From: Endocalyx cinctus
Taxonomy: Eukaryota > Ascomycota > Sordariomycetes > Amphisphaeriales > Apiosporaceae
DNA: 64,000 nucleotides
NCBI GenBank assembly: GCA_001600455.1
Contig: BCKC01000001.1
Span: 6,951,418-7,015,417 of the forward strand
Reading direction: 5' to 3'
Below, one piece after another: positions 22,089 to 34,278 of the stretch; the first letter of the stretch is position 1, and each line of letters begins with the position of its first letter. The translations under genes and the position numbers were made by a program. The notes beneath the pieces were generated by a model that ran no database searches, was not told the origin of the DNA, and saw nothing but the letters and a program-made list of their open reading frames with translations.

Positions 22089-23271
22089 ATGTACCAAGTC
22101 ATCGCCCCCAAGCTCCGGGCTATCTATCCTGGGTCCGACAACTTCAGCGAACTGCTCACCGATGGACACGATAATCGCATCGCTCCCGATCTGGTGCGCC
22201 TTCTAACGGTCGCCGTTCGCCCACGGATCTCACGACACGCTTGGATCAACCTACCCCAGCAAGGTCACCAGGTTGCCGGTAAGAATGCCCCCCCCCCCCC
22301 CCCTACCACGTGTTGGTATAACAACTAACAATACTTCAGGACCATCCACTGCTACTGCTGCCGCCTCCTCTTCTCATACGGACACCCAAGTAGCAGTCTG
22401 GCCTAGCAACAACTCGCACAACCGTCAATCCACCTTTTGCTCTCTGCCTCCTGAGGTTCATCAAATGATCTTTGCTCATTTGGACGACAGCGTTGATATT
22501 GTTAGCTTGGGAATGACGAACCAGTATTTCTGGAGTATCGCTCGTCACGCTCTGATGGACAACCTTACGACCATCGCGACGGGCCCCTGGGCTGGCAGCA
22601 ACATCGTCTGTGCCGCATGGAATTTGCCGGCGGGAGACTATCCTCCGGATCTTTATTCGCCCCAGGAGCTAAAAGCTATGAATAGTGGAGGCAGCGGACC
22701 TTTGTCTCTTTACCAGCCTTCCACGTGGCACGTTGGATCTTACATCCCGCAGCGACCAATTGACATTATGTTTCACATGGAGCGTCTCAGAAATACCTTT
22801 CTCAATCCGGCTTCGGGTGAGGTGGACCCTGCATATTCCCTCATTGAACACGAACTCGAGCTCGTGGAGGAAGACTTCTTTCCGACCAATGACCTCTGGG
22901 TTCTCCGCAACCTTACCACCAGGGAATTCGTGCGGGCTGAGGCCATTGCTCTCAAGGGAGAACATCTTAACGGGCCCAACATCGACTACCTGGGCTTTGG
23001 ACAGATTGTCTTGCTACGCACCTGCTGGGCAATCTCTCCTACCGACGCCCATATTTCTCCCAGGATCAACTTGGACTATCTTGCTCGGGGTCCTTGGTCA
23101 GGCCATCGCTTCGAGATCAAAACCAGGGCCCAACACGACAAGGACTGCGAAAAAGAACGTAGCGGTCCTGAATGGCGAGACGTGAGTTCTGAGGTTATGC
23201 AAGAACTTAACCTCATGCTCACAGAGCTTATCGGCGTCAACTGGCGTTATGAGATCTGCGAGCCTTATTAA
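22089..23271 (+). CDS. F-box domain protein
   Basis: Predicted 373-residue F-box protein, probably a substrate receptor of an SCF ubiquitin ligase. Exons are 22089-22278 and 22340-23271, joined in phase by a 61-base intron that contains a 16-base C run (22288-22303). The F-box is just after the second exon's Ser/Ala/Thr-rich start: FCSLPPEVHQMIFAHLDD followed by LGMTNQYFWSIARH, the expected L-P-E...I...L...L pattern. The remainder has no recognisable repeat domain and contains many Trp and Pro residues (IVCAAWNLPAGDYPPDL). Such orphan F-box proteins are numerous in Sordariomycetes. The start at 22089 gives a plausible N-terminus (MYQVIAPKLRAIYPG); a further in-frame ATG lies upstream at 22047. 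Confidence 0.82.
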
Positions 23272-24840
23272 TTTTGCCGAAAATTCGTTCTCGGGTGGCC
23301 GCTAATTAGTAGTTATCATGGTCAACTATGGCTATTTAATTACTCGGGCTTCATCTTGAACGATAACGGCATTTTATCTCTCTGGAACTTTGGTGAAAAT
23401 TCGATGACCAGGCTCAGGGAGAAGAGGAGAGGTTAGTGGTGGGACGGGTTAGGTATTAGGCATTATGGACTATATAATCAACATCGTCATATTAGAAAGA
23501 ATTAGATATTAATTAGATCAATCTTTCAGTATTCAGTTGATGTGTAGAGATAAGGAGAAAACGGGGTAGGGGGAAGTGACAAGACTTTCGATTCCGTAAC
23601 TATCTAGAACGGAACGATACTTAGCAAACTAATAAAAAGTTTAAAATCAAAATCACACGCAATATACAGTGACAGGCTAACACCTCACAGCTATTTTTCC
23701 TAAGTTAAGAAGCACAAGATATTAACTAATAAATTTAAATTACACACGAGTCATGTACCCAAATGCAAAGCCCTGCGATTATACTTACACGGATGGATTT
23801 TACTAATAACCAGGGGAGCAAATGATTTAGTTACTGATACACAGTTAGGTAATTACTAATTAGTTATATCATGATATCAGTTTTGTAGAGATTCCGCATC
23901 GCCGAGATTTATTTATTACTCATAGTCTGCAGGAAAGGAAATCTTGTTGGTTGACATTGGAAAATATAGAACACGGGTTGATATTCCTCTTCCTCCTATT
24001 TCTTGTCATTCTCATCATTTTAATCTGTCATAGTGGTGAAGCACGGCTAAATCTCAATATTACAGCACTTTGTAGAGATGTAGATAACATTCCTATGTTA
24101 GATGCTAGCTATTTAACCACCAGCTACCCTAGTTTATAATATATATATATAGCCTCCTTCCCATATATATTATATGGAAGGGGAGCCAGGAATCAACGTG
24201 TTATTGAGCCCTACCCTCACTCCGGTAGACCCAATTCTTACACACTATCATACATTTGTTACATACCTAATTACAAAATGAATTCTGCTACCTGCACCTT
24301 GATTTTTGACAGCTAATTACGCGATAAATTTAGCTGCCTACTAAGTTTAATTCAGTGCGTAATAAAGTGTATAGAATGGCTACTATAAGTACTATGTATA
24401 ATAATATCATTGTATGTTGTGTTGTTGATACAGCTGTTGATATGGCTGTTGCTGATATTATCGTTGTTGTTAATACCGCAGTTGATGCCACTGTTGGTAC
24501 CGCTATTGCGAGGATTATTCGGTAAAATACAGGGCATAATTATCCATGGATATCTATTAATCTTACTGCGTATACTCGTAATTACGGCTTATAATCAAGG
24601 TGCAGATAGCAGAACTCTACAAAATATACTTCTTGACGCATAACAAACATAAAGTCAGCTAGCGAAAAGCAAAAAATAAAAATAAATAAATAAATAAATT
24701 TTCATCATCAAAATTAAGTGTCTTAAAAAATGTCATATATCATTAAAGGGCATTTAGATGCGTATGAATAGAACTCTTGGCTATTCGAATTATACTGAAG
24801 GAAAGGGTGCCAAGGCAAATACATATCACTGTCTTGCTCA
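23272..24840. other. Intergenic, no gene recognised
   Basis: AT-rich. Holds an imperfect inverted repeat at 24151-24187, TTG/GTT-rich microsatellite-like DNA at 24415-24500 (source of a spurious Leu-rich frame) and AAAT repeats at 24670-24700. Confidence 0.55.
24151..24187. repeat. Imperfect inverted repeat in AT-rich spacer
   Basis: The left arm AGCCTCCTTCCCATATA (24151-24167) is nearly the reverse complement of the right arm TATATGGAAGGGGAGCC (24171-24187), with a 3-base loop. Could form a stable hairpin. Confidence 0.5.
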
Positions 24841-26308
24841 TTAACCGTCGCGTTCATAGCTTTCAGGTCGCCTCGTCTGGGTCTCGATATCTGATGTAGT
24901 AGCCCTGCTATCAAATAGCCATGTATCACTCATCCCAACTTGCCCTCTTAACCTTTCCAGGTCTGCACGTTGCTCGGTACTCCGACCAGTTTGTCTCTGG
25001 TTAGGGGTCGTAATAGCTTCCATACTAATGGTATCTTTGCTCCGGCCAGAGAGAAACGCTTGCATAGACATAAAAGCCGATGACTGGAGAATATATACCC
25101 GCATAAAGGATGTAAATGCTGGGGCAGAACAGACGATGAGGGCAATATCCATCTCGGCGAGACTGAAAGAAACCGGTGGTTAGTGCTCAATTATAACTAG
25201 AAACATTCTAAACACTAAGGAGATGGAGCGCTTACTTCGCTAGGAGAACAACACTGCCAAGATATAGTGATTCTGATTCCGTGAGCTCTAATACTCGGTA
25301 AATGAATGATATAATACTCGAGACCACGCCCCTATAGAAGCGAATTGGTTAGACATATCAGACAGTCGCGATTATCTCAAGGACGTCTTACAAGAAAGCC
25401 ACCAAGAATACGGCCACTATCTTCGACCTCCGCTTGGCTGAAAGGTTCAACCGAGCGATAATTGGCAGTGGCAAGATGAACATATAGGTGTCGAGAATAA
25501 CACTGGCTGCACCCTGGCTAATCGCCACGTAAATGACGTACTCGGCCGTGCTGCCAGATCCATTCACTAACGTATCCCAACTTTGGCCCGGGCGAGGTGT
25601 TGCCCAGTACGTTACGAGGATTAAGCCGGATGCATAAATAATAAAGTTGTAGACAATGCCAATCCAGATAGCAATATTAGTTGATCGGGATACAGAGAAG
25701 ACTTGGCGAAGCAGCAGCCAGGTGGCCGTTTTCGAAAAGAATAAGCTGATATTGGATACGCTCTCCCAAACATAAGATATCTTGAGTGGCACACGGTGTT
25801 AGCAATTGCAGCTAGGAGGCACGGATATATCTCATATCTAACCTGTTCCAAACGCCCATCGAGCCAGCAAAGGGGCACGTCCCAGGAGTGTCGAAAGTAT
25901 CGAGAATCTAAATGTGAAATTTTTCAGTTACGGCGAATTATCACACCAGGCCTGTGACGGTGGGAGGATACTTACAAACGATCAAGACGACGGTATAGCC
26001 GATATTCAGGAGGATCACGAACAGAACAAACACTAAAAGACAATCAACGTCAGCATCTATATTGTGCATCTGCCAAGATAAAGTCAAAAAAGCCTACAAT
26101 CAGACCACTGAAATTTTTTTAGATTGAAAAAAAGCCTGCCGAGCCCGAAGACGGATGCAATAGCAGTGAGTATAACGCCAAGAGATATCACCACCGGCTT
26201 CAGACCTTGGGCTTCAAAATCCGGAAGCTGTCCTGCCGGGGGTTTGCCGCTCGGGACTTGGCACAGATCTGTCCCTGGTGGAAACAAACCGGCATAAGGG
26301 GATCCCAT
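24841..26308 (-). CDS. SAT4/fungal rhodopsin-domain integral membrane protein (second)
   Basis: Predicted 379-residue seven-helix protein. Exons 26098-26308, 25976-26032, 25843-25907, 25392-25780, 25236-25331 and 24841-25162 join with consistent phases. The N-terminus is short and Pro-rich; helix 1 is in the first exon (VVISLGVILTAIASVFGLGR), followed by FQWSD, the equivalent of the family's E-D-W/D block. Exon 3 gives RYFRHSWDVPL, matching the family motif G-x-G-x-H-x-W-D-v. Exon 4 holds the core helices (KTATWLLLRQVFSVSR, and a TYMFILPLPIIARLNLS segment, the family's D-...-lP-i). The C-terminal tail is polar and cytosolic-looking. It is clearly diverged from the first member at 5273-6583 and not a local tandem copy. 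The function of the family is undefined. Confidence 0.82.
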
Positions 26309-27197
26309 GATGAACTTGACGAGAGTAGGGAAGCACGGAACAGAGCAATTAGAGTGTTCCTAATGACTTAAAACAAAGGTAATTAATTACATTACTACTT
26401 TGAGGAAACGTACGGCGCAGAAGCAAGAACTTTATCAAAAGCCCTTGGAGCAGGTGGATGACGCTTTTTTGTAAAGGTTGCTATTGCAGCTTATCATAAG
26501 GTCTCATTTATACGATCCTGCGTCTTACATGCAGCATGAGTTCTTACATAAAACAGCGTTCTATACGCATGTGTAAGGGTATAAAATGTATTATAGTAAT
26601 TCTTCACTCTAAACAGGATTAGCGAGAAATGTTAGGTAAGGGTATTGATAGGGCACTGGTAAGGGAGATATCGATATAAAAAAGATGCTTTCGTAACCCT
26701 GACAGGACATGTGGTATAAGCGATCAGCACATGGCGCCAGAGTATTACCGTTTTCAGGCGCATTAGAAATAATTTCCACCTTGTTATTTGTAATTATAGC
26801 AGAGTTCGTTATGCAGTCATTATCAGGCCCAGCGACTTTACAAAGCATATTATATGGTAAAACATCATAATATATGCTCCGAAGCATCAGCCCCGATCGC
26901 GCCTAATTATACGATAATTTATTGATTATTTTCAGAAGCATGTACCATTTTCTTTTCTTTCTTTAATGAATATGCGATTATTTTCATTCCCAGATATTCG
27001 GAATAGCTGAGTAGATCCCTGGAATGTGTCGTCAAGTCCTATTGGTTTATAACAGTCTGACGTAACCCCTCGCCCCCCCTTTTGTGAAATCCATTTTACC
27101 TCCACTAAAACAGCAATTGCTCAACTCTCTCCTCGCCTCAAGTTTTATCTCATTGAAGCCTCTAAAATACCCCTGTCGGGTTTAATACACCGATATT
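26309..27197. other. Divergent intergenic region, no gene recognised
   Basis: Lies between the start codons of two divergent genes and should hold both promoters. Short frames (for example 26609-26887 minus) lack any domain. Confidence 0.5.
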
Positions 27198-28001
27198 ATG
27201 GAGTATCAGGAGGAATCTTCTCAGCAAGAGCTTGTAGTTATCCACGCAGCTCTATTTCGTATGGGCACAACGTCTTTGGCCAATGCCTACAGAACTTTAG
27301 GTTATAAAGTCCACCATGGGGTCGACGACATTCGTGGAAACCCATGGGTTCTCATAGAGAAAGCAGCTGAGGCTACGTGGCCATCGATACCCGGAGCGAC
27401 GAAGAGACAGCCGTATACCCGAAAAGACTGGGATTCTCTATGGGGCTCTAAGTACGATATAGTCACTGACTTAGCCTCACCGTTCGTCCCCCAACTTATA
27501 AAAGCGTACCCGAATGCCAAAGTAATAATTGTCCAAAGAGACTTTGATTCCTGGTGGCCAAGTTTCAGGTCGCAACTCTTGACCACGCTGTTCACTTCTC
27601 CTCTGATCGGCATCTTCCTCTTTCTCGACTGGCATATAAACGGCGTTCGCGCTGGCTATGCGATGCGGAAAGTTCATTTCGGATTCTTTGGAGCCAGGAA
27701 TCTCGAAGAAATCGAGGCTAACGCGCGCGAGACGTACGATAGGTACTTCGAGACGGTCAGGCGGATGGTTCCGCCTGAGAGGAGGCTTGAATACAAGATG
27801 GGTGACGGATGGGAACCTTTATGTGCATTCCTCGGAAAAGACGTACCTGACGTTCCTTTCCCGCGATTGAATGTGAGAAGAAAGCACCCTAAAGGGGCAT
27901 CTGCGCGGCGGAGTGACAGAATTAGGAGAACAACTAAAAAGGCCGTACCGTGGGTTTTGGCGCTTCTGGGCGTTTCGACGGCTATATGGTATTACACATA
28001 G
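27198..28001 (+). CDS. Sulfotransferase-like P-loop protein with C-terminal membrane anchor
   Basis: Intronless 267-residue protein of the fungal Sulfotransfer_4 type (often misannotated as NAD-dependent epimerase). The N-terminal block LFRMGTTSLANAYRTLGY (residues about 19-36) is the PAPS-loop equivalent; the family normally has G-x-x-R-T-G-T-x-S, so the glycine start is altered here. The second conserved block is KVIIVQRDFDSWWPSF, where the family has v-R-D-x-x-x-W-x-x-S. YDRYFETVRRMVPPERRLEYKMGDGWEPLCAFLGKDVPD follows the usual C-terminal layout (quoted here only as the landmarks YDRYFETV, GWEPLCAFLG). A single hydrophobic helix near residues 248-265 (VPWVLALLGVSTAIWYY) suggests a tail-anchored form. 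Sulfate transfer is not proven for this fungal group; substrate unknown. Confidence 0.75.
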   Translation: MEYQEESSQQELVVIHAALFRMGTTSLANAYRTLGYKVHHGVDDIRGNPWVLIEKAAEATWPSIPGATKRQPYTRKDWDSLWGSKYDIVTDLASPFVPQLIKAYPNAKVIIVQRDFDSWWPSFRSQLLTTLFTSPLIGIFLFLDWHINGVRAGYAMRKVHFGFFGARNLEEIEANARETYDRYFETVRRMVPPERRLEYKMGDGWEPLCAFLGKDVPDVPFPRLNVRRKHPKGASARRSDRIRRTTKKAVPWVLALLGVSTAIWYYT

Positions 28002-28814
28002 GTCCATATAAAAACACCGAAGCCGGCTACGAGCTCCCTGAATATCTATTCCTATAGCTGGCAATACTGGGAAAAGCAAAAGGATGAAATAAAAGTTCAT
28101 AAGGCGCACCATCAAATATCAGGGAGGGCTCCGGTTTTATTTCAGGACGAAAACTCGAAGCCCAGTCCTTAGAGATAATAGAATATTATTCCTAAGCTAC
28201 AGCTCCTCTAGATTTACCACTTATATTCGAATGGAAATATTCCCAATTTAGAAAACCTATCGATTCTTTTGACGACAAGTGCTTTTTTAAGTCAGAGACT
28301 TGATTGCTGGCCGGTGAGACGAAATACTACAGTTTTCCAGGAGATAGTCAAAACAGGACCTGTATTATATAAGGAAGATCTGAGCACGTGTGTTTGAGTT
28401 CGGAGTACGGTTGGGCGCACATAAACCTGCTTCTGATTGGACGAGTTTCGACAATAGACCGCTCGTATCTCGTAGTCGAAGTGCCGGCTCCACCCATACG
28501 AACGATACGCGCTAGTTGGCTGAAGATTGAAGGGGGCTATATGAATGTTGCTTCTCCCGAATTCGATAGTTATCACACTGACTCGCTATGATTTCGCATA
28601 TGTTGGTTAGGGCATCTACTTAATCTGGGTGATATCAAACACCACTAAATATTCCATTCGGCCCATTAACAACTAGGAAAGGCCTTCTCACCCCTCACGC
28701 ATCGTCGTTTTGGATAATATAGTAGTGCGACACGGAAAAGACTCGTGGGTAAACTGGAGAAGAATTAAGCTCGGGAAGGCCGTTGGAACACTTGCAAGAT
28801 TACGTCGAACTCGA
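28002..28814. other. Intergenic, no gene recognised
   Basis: Spacer between the sulfotransferase-like gene and the HET remnant. Overlapping short frames on both strands at 28292-28591 have no family similarity. Confidence 0.5.
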
Positions 28815-29225
28815 TCAGCTCGTCCATATGATTAGTGATAGATCGATCCGAATAATGTTAGATAGGTCTGAAATACGTCGCGAGTCTCGAGCTGCCATCT
28901 GCCAGGTTAACCTAGGACACTCGCTAGAAACTCTAGATAAGCCGTAATTCGCGTCAGTGCCGGCTGTCGCGACAATTACCTGTGATGCCTCACTGTATAC
29001 CTGCGACATATCCTCTACATACCTTTTAATATTCGCCGAATCGTCTTGAATAATGCACAGTGCATCTACCCAAAGGAATCGGTGTCCTAGAGGCCTCGTT
29101 ACTTCGATTGCATCTAGGATTGTCTTGGATGGTGCGTTGGAAGCAACAGAAAAATACGCAGGTGTAGATATAGCTATGGAATTAATAATTAAATTACTCT
29201 GCTTCAACTTCACTCTTTGATCCAT
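28815..29225 (-). pseudogene. HET-domain (heterokaryon incompatibility) fragment
   Basis: A 136-codon frame with the core of the HET domain: KTILDAIEVTRPLGHRFLWV then DALCIIQDD, and EDMSQVYSEASQVIVATAGT followed by DANYGL. These match the family's signature blocks (rYlWVDslCIiQdd and M..iY..A..ti.A). The block normally before it (alSYcWG) and the C-terminal part are missing on both sides within several hundred bases, and the frame ends soon after. HET genes of several hundred residues are usual, so this is a truncated relic or a badly decayed gene. Intact members trigger cell death on non-self recognition; this fragment is not expected to. Confidence 0.72.
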
Positions 29226-32200
29226 CCCTCACATGTTGAAAGCGATAATATAGGGGTTTCCAGCAACACAATACAAAGTCTTTTGTAGATCAATCGCACG
29301 GAGAGCTAGCCTATCTTGTGAATTGACCTGCTGCCACTGGGGTGATATAAATGGAAGAAATGCCGAAAAGGTAACTGGCGACATTTCTCGCAAAGACTTG
29401 TGAATAAAGTCACCAGTCATCTTCGAATATGCCGTGCATTGTTATTCAATTCTACATAATAAATCCCGAACGAAGTATAATAAATGATTTCCACTTGTGT
29501 CAGAAAGAGAAACAAAACATAGAAGGAAGGAATTTTGTTCTTCGGGGAAAAAAAAACAGTGTGATGCAACAATTTCTTATTCAATACTTGCTTTGAGGTA
29601 ATTGTTTCCCCCTCTCGGTTCTCTACTCCGCTTTTTCTTCTGTCCTTACTGATCCTGTCACTCAAAAGTTCACATATTATAGCATGTAGCCGGAGTTGTT
29701 GCTGATGCTGAGTAACACAACAGCGCGATGTCAGCAGCCGCTATACAGGCATCGTTTCAAACTACAAAAGGAGACAGCGTAGAAGCGCAGAATACACTTT
29801 GCGGCAAAATGAAAGGACCGTGCCACTAATTATATTTTTGATAATTATAGATTTCCAGGTATGGACAATTAATATGAATCTAGACAGTCAGTTGACCTTA
29901 CGTAAATCCGGTGCCCTCCACACGTTTTATTTCCAACATACATACGAACTTCAGAACGCGTCTCCATCAAGGAATTTATTCACTTCTTGGGTATGAATCT
30001 CATTCCGGCTTTCATGGGCGTTAAATTGACTATCTGGCGAGAAACTAGACGAAATAGCAAGGGTCTTTGTGGCCGGTATAGCGCTTTGTAATTATATTTC
30101 TCGGGGAGATTTTGTTCATGAGCTGGCACTTTAGTATTGGTGGATTTTTATATAAAATACTAGAGAGTAAAGGGGAAAGCAAAAGGGAGTGTGCTTATTT
30201 ACGAGGTGAACTAAATTACCAGCGCTGCCCTTGATGATCAAGACAGTTCATTGACAAAGTCATGAACAAGGCGATGAAGGGTCAAGGAGTTGGCCCTAAC
30301 TGGGTCTCTTCCGCGACTTATTTCGGTTGGCGTCGGTACAAATGCATAATCAGGGTCTTGTACGAGAGCACGACGACACGGAAGCAAGAGGTAATTTACC
30401 CGCGGAACGAGGACAAGTTCCTTGAGCTGGTCAAATCGACCGTCAGGAATACTGACAACCTTGCGTCTTCTGGAGATTCACATCTCCTCATCTAGACAGT
30501 CAATTCTTCCACGGGAGTGTGTTCCTTTTCGACTCCTTGACAAATCGGGGAAGAGGAAGCTGAATATGGTTGCTGATTCGGTGGAGGTGAAGTTGTTGAA
30601 GATGCCAGTGACTGCAGGATGTTTTACAAGCTAGATAGGTATTTACAGAGACCCTACGTGCAACTTGGATAATCCACGTTTCAACGTAATGGGCCTTACT
30701 CGTAGGTCGACTAGATGATAATGAACTCAACCCTATTACTATTACATGATAATATCTAGCTAAGTGCATCAATATTGCAAAGAGACAAAAGCATGGGGCT
30801 ATTATGCAGGGTACAGTTCTTACGTTTTTTTTTTTACGAGAGCACATACCTCCGCAATTTGAAGGCGCAGCGGTGTGCTAAATTACGTTCCAAACTTCAA
30901 TAAACCAGCGCTGAATGTGAGTAATATCACGAGACCTTCAGGTAAGCTCGCCCCACCCTCAGCAGGTTGAGGGGTGTCGGGACCCTGCTTTACTCCTTAG
31001 TTATAATTTATTGAAAAAGTTCCTGGAATACACTCTATACTGCGAATACGTAAAACGAGGTATTTGATGCTTTCATCCGGTCTGAGGAGGCCTAGATCAC
31101 CAAATTAGTAGTCGCATATATCACGACCACGTGTAGACATTTGTCCTTGCGGATAGGTGTGCGGATAGGTGTGCGGATAGGTGTGCGCAGTGATGCGGAG
31201 TCACACAAAATAGCTTCGTAAATAGTTATCATAGTTACTCAGATGATAACATCTGCCGACAGTGGGGAGTTGTGATATTACTATGCATTTTACACTATAA
31301 GCTTGCTGTAAGATATTTCCCATCAAATTATTGAGGATGAAACGTATAATATGTATGATAACTTGCCGTTCGTACGACCCTTCTTGACAAAGTTTATGAC
31401 CATCATTCGCTTTGTGGCTAACCAAGGTAACCTAGTTATCTACCCTCTTCCCCGACTCAGCAGTTTTATAGGATTTATGCTAATAGATATGCATATTTCA
31501 AGATTCGATAAGACTATATTAATTAATACAGTAGGGTCAGAAGCCAAGCCTAATTAAGTGCATAGATATGAATATGAGGCGGACGAATACAATCACGAGT
31601 TTATTATACCAGTATGATGGCACGAATGAAGCGAAGGAAGAAAGAAAAGTAACAATCACAATATACTAGATAGAATGATAAGATGATATATGATAAGATG
31701 TGTTGCTGGTATAGGTAGCGGTGACAGGTTTCATAGGATGTCAATACTGGATTTGGAAAGGATCCACTTGCTGTTTTTATATCAAATTTCCCACATGTAT
31801 CAATGTCACTTAGAACAGCGTCGTTTGTTAATCTTAAACATAACTAATGAGGAGAAATCGGTAGCGTCGCTCTTTTTGACGTGCATAAAGTTATAAGGAA
31901 CCCTGATATTTCATCTTCGACTAACCATGATGGATGAGCGGGTTCCAGTGCAAGTTTTCATAATACCACCACTCAATACTCTCCGCGAAATATTACTCTG
32001 ATCATTTCATCTGCATCGGATGTAGTATTCCTAAAGATATATTCTCTTCGCTTGGAAGTGGTGCAACCACATTATTTTTTTCAGACGATCAAATTAACAT
32101 TTTATACTAGGTAGCTGGGGTGAAGAAAATAGAGGCGGCTTTTTCAGCTCTAGTCAAAAAGTTTCTTTCTAGCAAAAATTCAAATATTTATTTAAGTCGA

Positions 32201-34278
32201 TATATATATTACATATGAGCTGGAAATGCATATTTCCGGGCATTAATCAATAACCTCGTCAGCTCGTGTCCAAGGTTAGATGATGAAGCCACGTGATCAT
32301 AGATATTAACGTTTAGGGCCACAGTTAATCTGGGGATCTGCCAACTTCTCCACATAAGATAAATTGTAACTTTGTCCGGAAAGAATCAAGAACGAATCAT
32401 CCAGCATCATCTTTGGCGGCATCGTTGGATTGACCCTGATTTCTCTAAGTTTTCTATAATTACATTTTAAAATAGCGGGTGCTCCATGTATATGTACAGT
32501 TGTTGTTATTGCAGCAGCAATGCACATGCGGTTAGAACCCTCGGGTGGTTGAAAAAGAGAGGGGACAAGAAACTTCCAAGGACCTATAAGAATCAAATTA
32601 TCTGATAATACACAGGCCAAAGAACCAATAAAGAAAAGGAATGACAAAATGTCAACTATAATAAACCCGGATAGATAGATCGGCAGCAAGGTCTAGGCCG
32701 GCAACAATTAGAAGTAAGCCTAGATTTCTTCGAGCGACCCTCATCTTTCGTCTTTTATCTCCGTTATCGGTCGTTGCACTAAAACGACTCCATCCATCTC
32801 GAGACATACGAATCGAGTCGAACAAGATAACGCTGCCACACGTAAAACCAATAGGAAAAAAAAAAAAAGAAAAAAGGGAACACTAAACCAGAAATAAGTT
32901 CTTCGTAGGTAATAGTGAAATCACTTACGTCTCAGGTTACTGAGATGAATCACTTCCGTGGTGAAGTGTTACATGAAATGATCCTAACATATATTTGGAG
33001 TATCAATCAAATTAATGTTATAGTATTGATTGGATGTACGGAGATAAGGAAACTCCCAACGACAGTGAGGATGACGATGTTTTGGTGATCGTTTTCACGT
33101 CGCTCAGCATAATCAATATGTACGCACATTCACATACACGGACACAAACACATATGTAAGGGAGACGAACTCAAGTTTAGGTAATATGTGGACCGATCGG
33201 GTAATATAACATTGACTATTATAGAAGCTTGTTATCACTATCCACCAATAGGATATGATTTATGTATTGTTCTGACAATACCTTTTGTGCCAAAGTCCTA
33301 ATCTCTTCACCGAGTCATCAAGAACACGGGCTCTCCTAAAAAAAAAAAAAAAAAAAAAAGTTATGCCAGCTCAGAAAATCAAACTTGCGAAACTAATGCA
33401 CGATGACCTTCGGTATTCGGTGTCTTTCTTGCACAAAAAAAGGGGGTCGCATCTTTGGCGGCTCTTCAGTTTGGTTTTGTGCTTGGTGCCATCGCATTGC
33501 TGGGTACTTACGGATGCCGCTTTTAATATGGATCCGGTAACGCTATTACACTACATCCATCGCCCCTCCACCCTTTTCAAAAAGGAAATACGATAACCAA
33601 ACCAGACTTCGTCATCGAACCGGAACACGTAAGTACAGGTCGCTTGTTTACGTTCGAGATAGAGTTCAGGGCCATCCCTTTCCCATCGAGAGACGGAAAG
33701 CTGTGACAACAAAACTTGGTAAATACTTACAGATGGGATCTTCGCTTGCCCCGGAACTCCATCTCGCTGCTCCCCGGATACACTTACTTTCCTGTTGGTT
33801 CAATTTGGAAGATTCGAGGTGCTGCTTTTGTTGCTCCTGTCTGTATGCCTGACGCCGTCATATTATTCACGCCCCCATGTGTCAAGGAAGTATGGCGATG
33901 CCTAAATATTCATTGGCCTGGTGGGCGGGTTGGCCGTGTGTCTCCCAAGATAAGACTTTCGTGTTCATCGTTGTGGCGGCACCGTGATAGTTGATCACGA
34001 TCGTTCCTAAGGGCCCATCATGGAGATAAGGTGGGAAAGCCTTAACGATTTGGTATAAGGTCTTGCAATAGATAAATTAGAGCGTCGAGAACCTCTTGCT
34101 ATCTCGAGAACGTGCTCAACAATCTATTCCTACTCAACTTTCATCATCAATATTTTAGTTCAGTCTTTCCATCAGAAGACTAGTGCATCCCCAGCTTCTC
34201 TCCCCTTATCTCCCATCATCCTTTCGTCATTTTTCATCCCTTGGGTTCATATATTACCCCCTCATATTCATAATCATC
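29226..34278. other. Long gene-poor block
   Basis: Five kilobases with no recognisable gene. Frames up to 127 codons (32306-32689 minus) show no known domain and sit in AT-rich sequence. Holds a 12-bp tandem repeat (31149-31184) and A runs near 32859 and 33338-33359. Possibly decayed transposon or subfeature DNA, but no terminal repeats were identified. Confidence 0.5.
31149..31184. repeat. Three tandem copies of a 12-bp unit
   Basis: GCGGATAGGTGT is repeated three times exactly. It is in gene-free sequence. Confidence 0.85.

Noticed and set aside
24410..24643. Leu-rich 77-codon frame that looks like membrane helices
   Set aside because: It arises from TTG/GTT-rich repetitive DNA and has no start context or homology.
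31149..31184. Possible CRISPR-like or telomere-like array
   Set aside because: Only three short perfect units without spacers, and not the fungal telomere repeat TTAGGG.
32306..32689. 127-codon minus-strand frame in the gene-poor block
   Set aside because: No recognised domain, AT-rich composition and no supporting exon; kept only as part of the spacer description.
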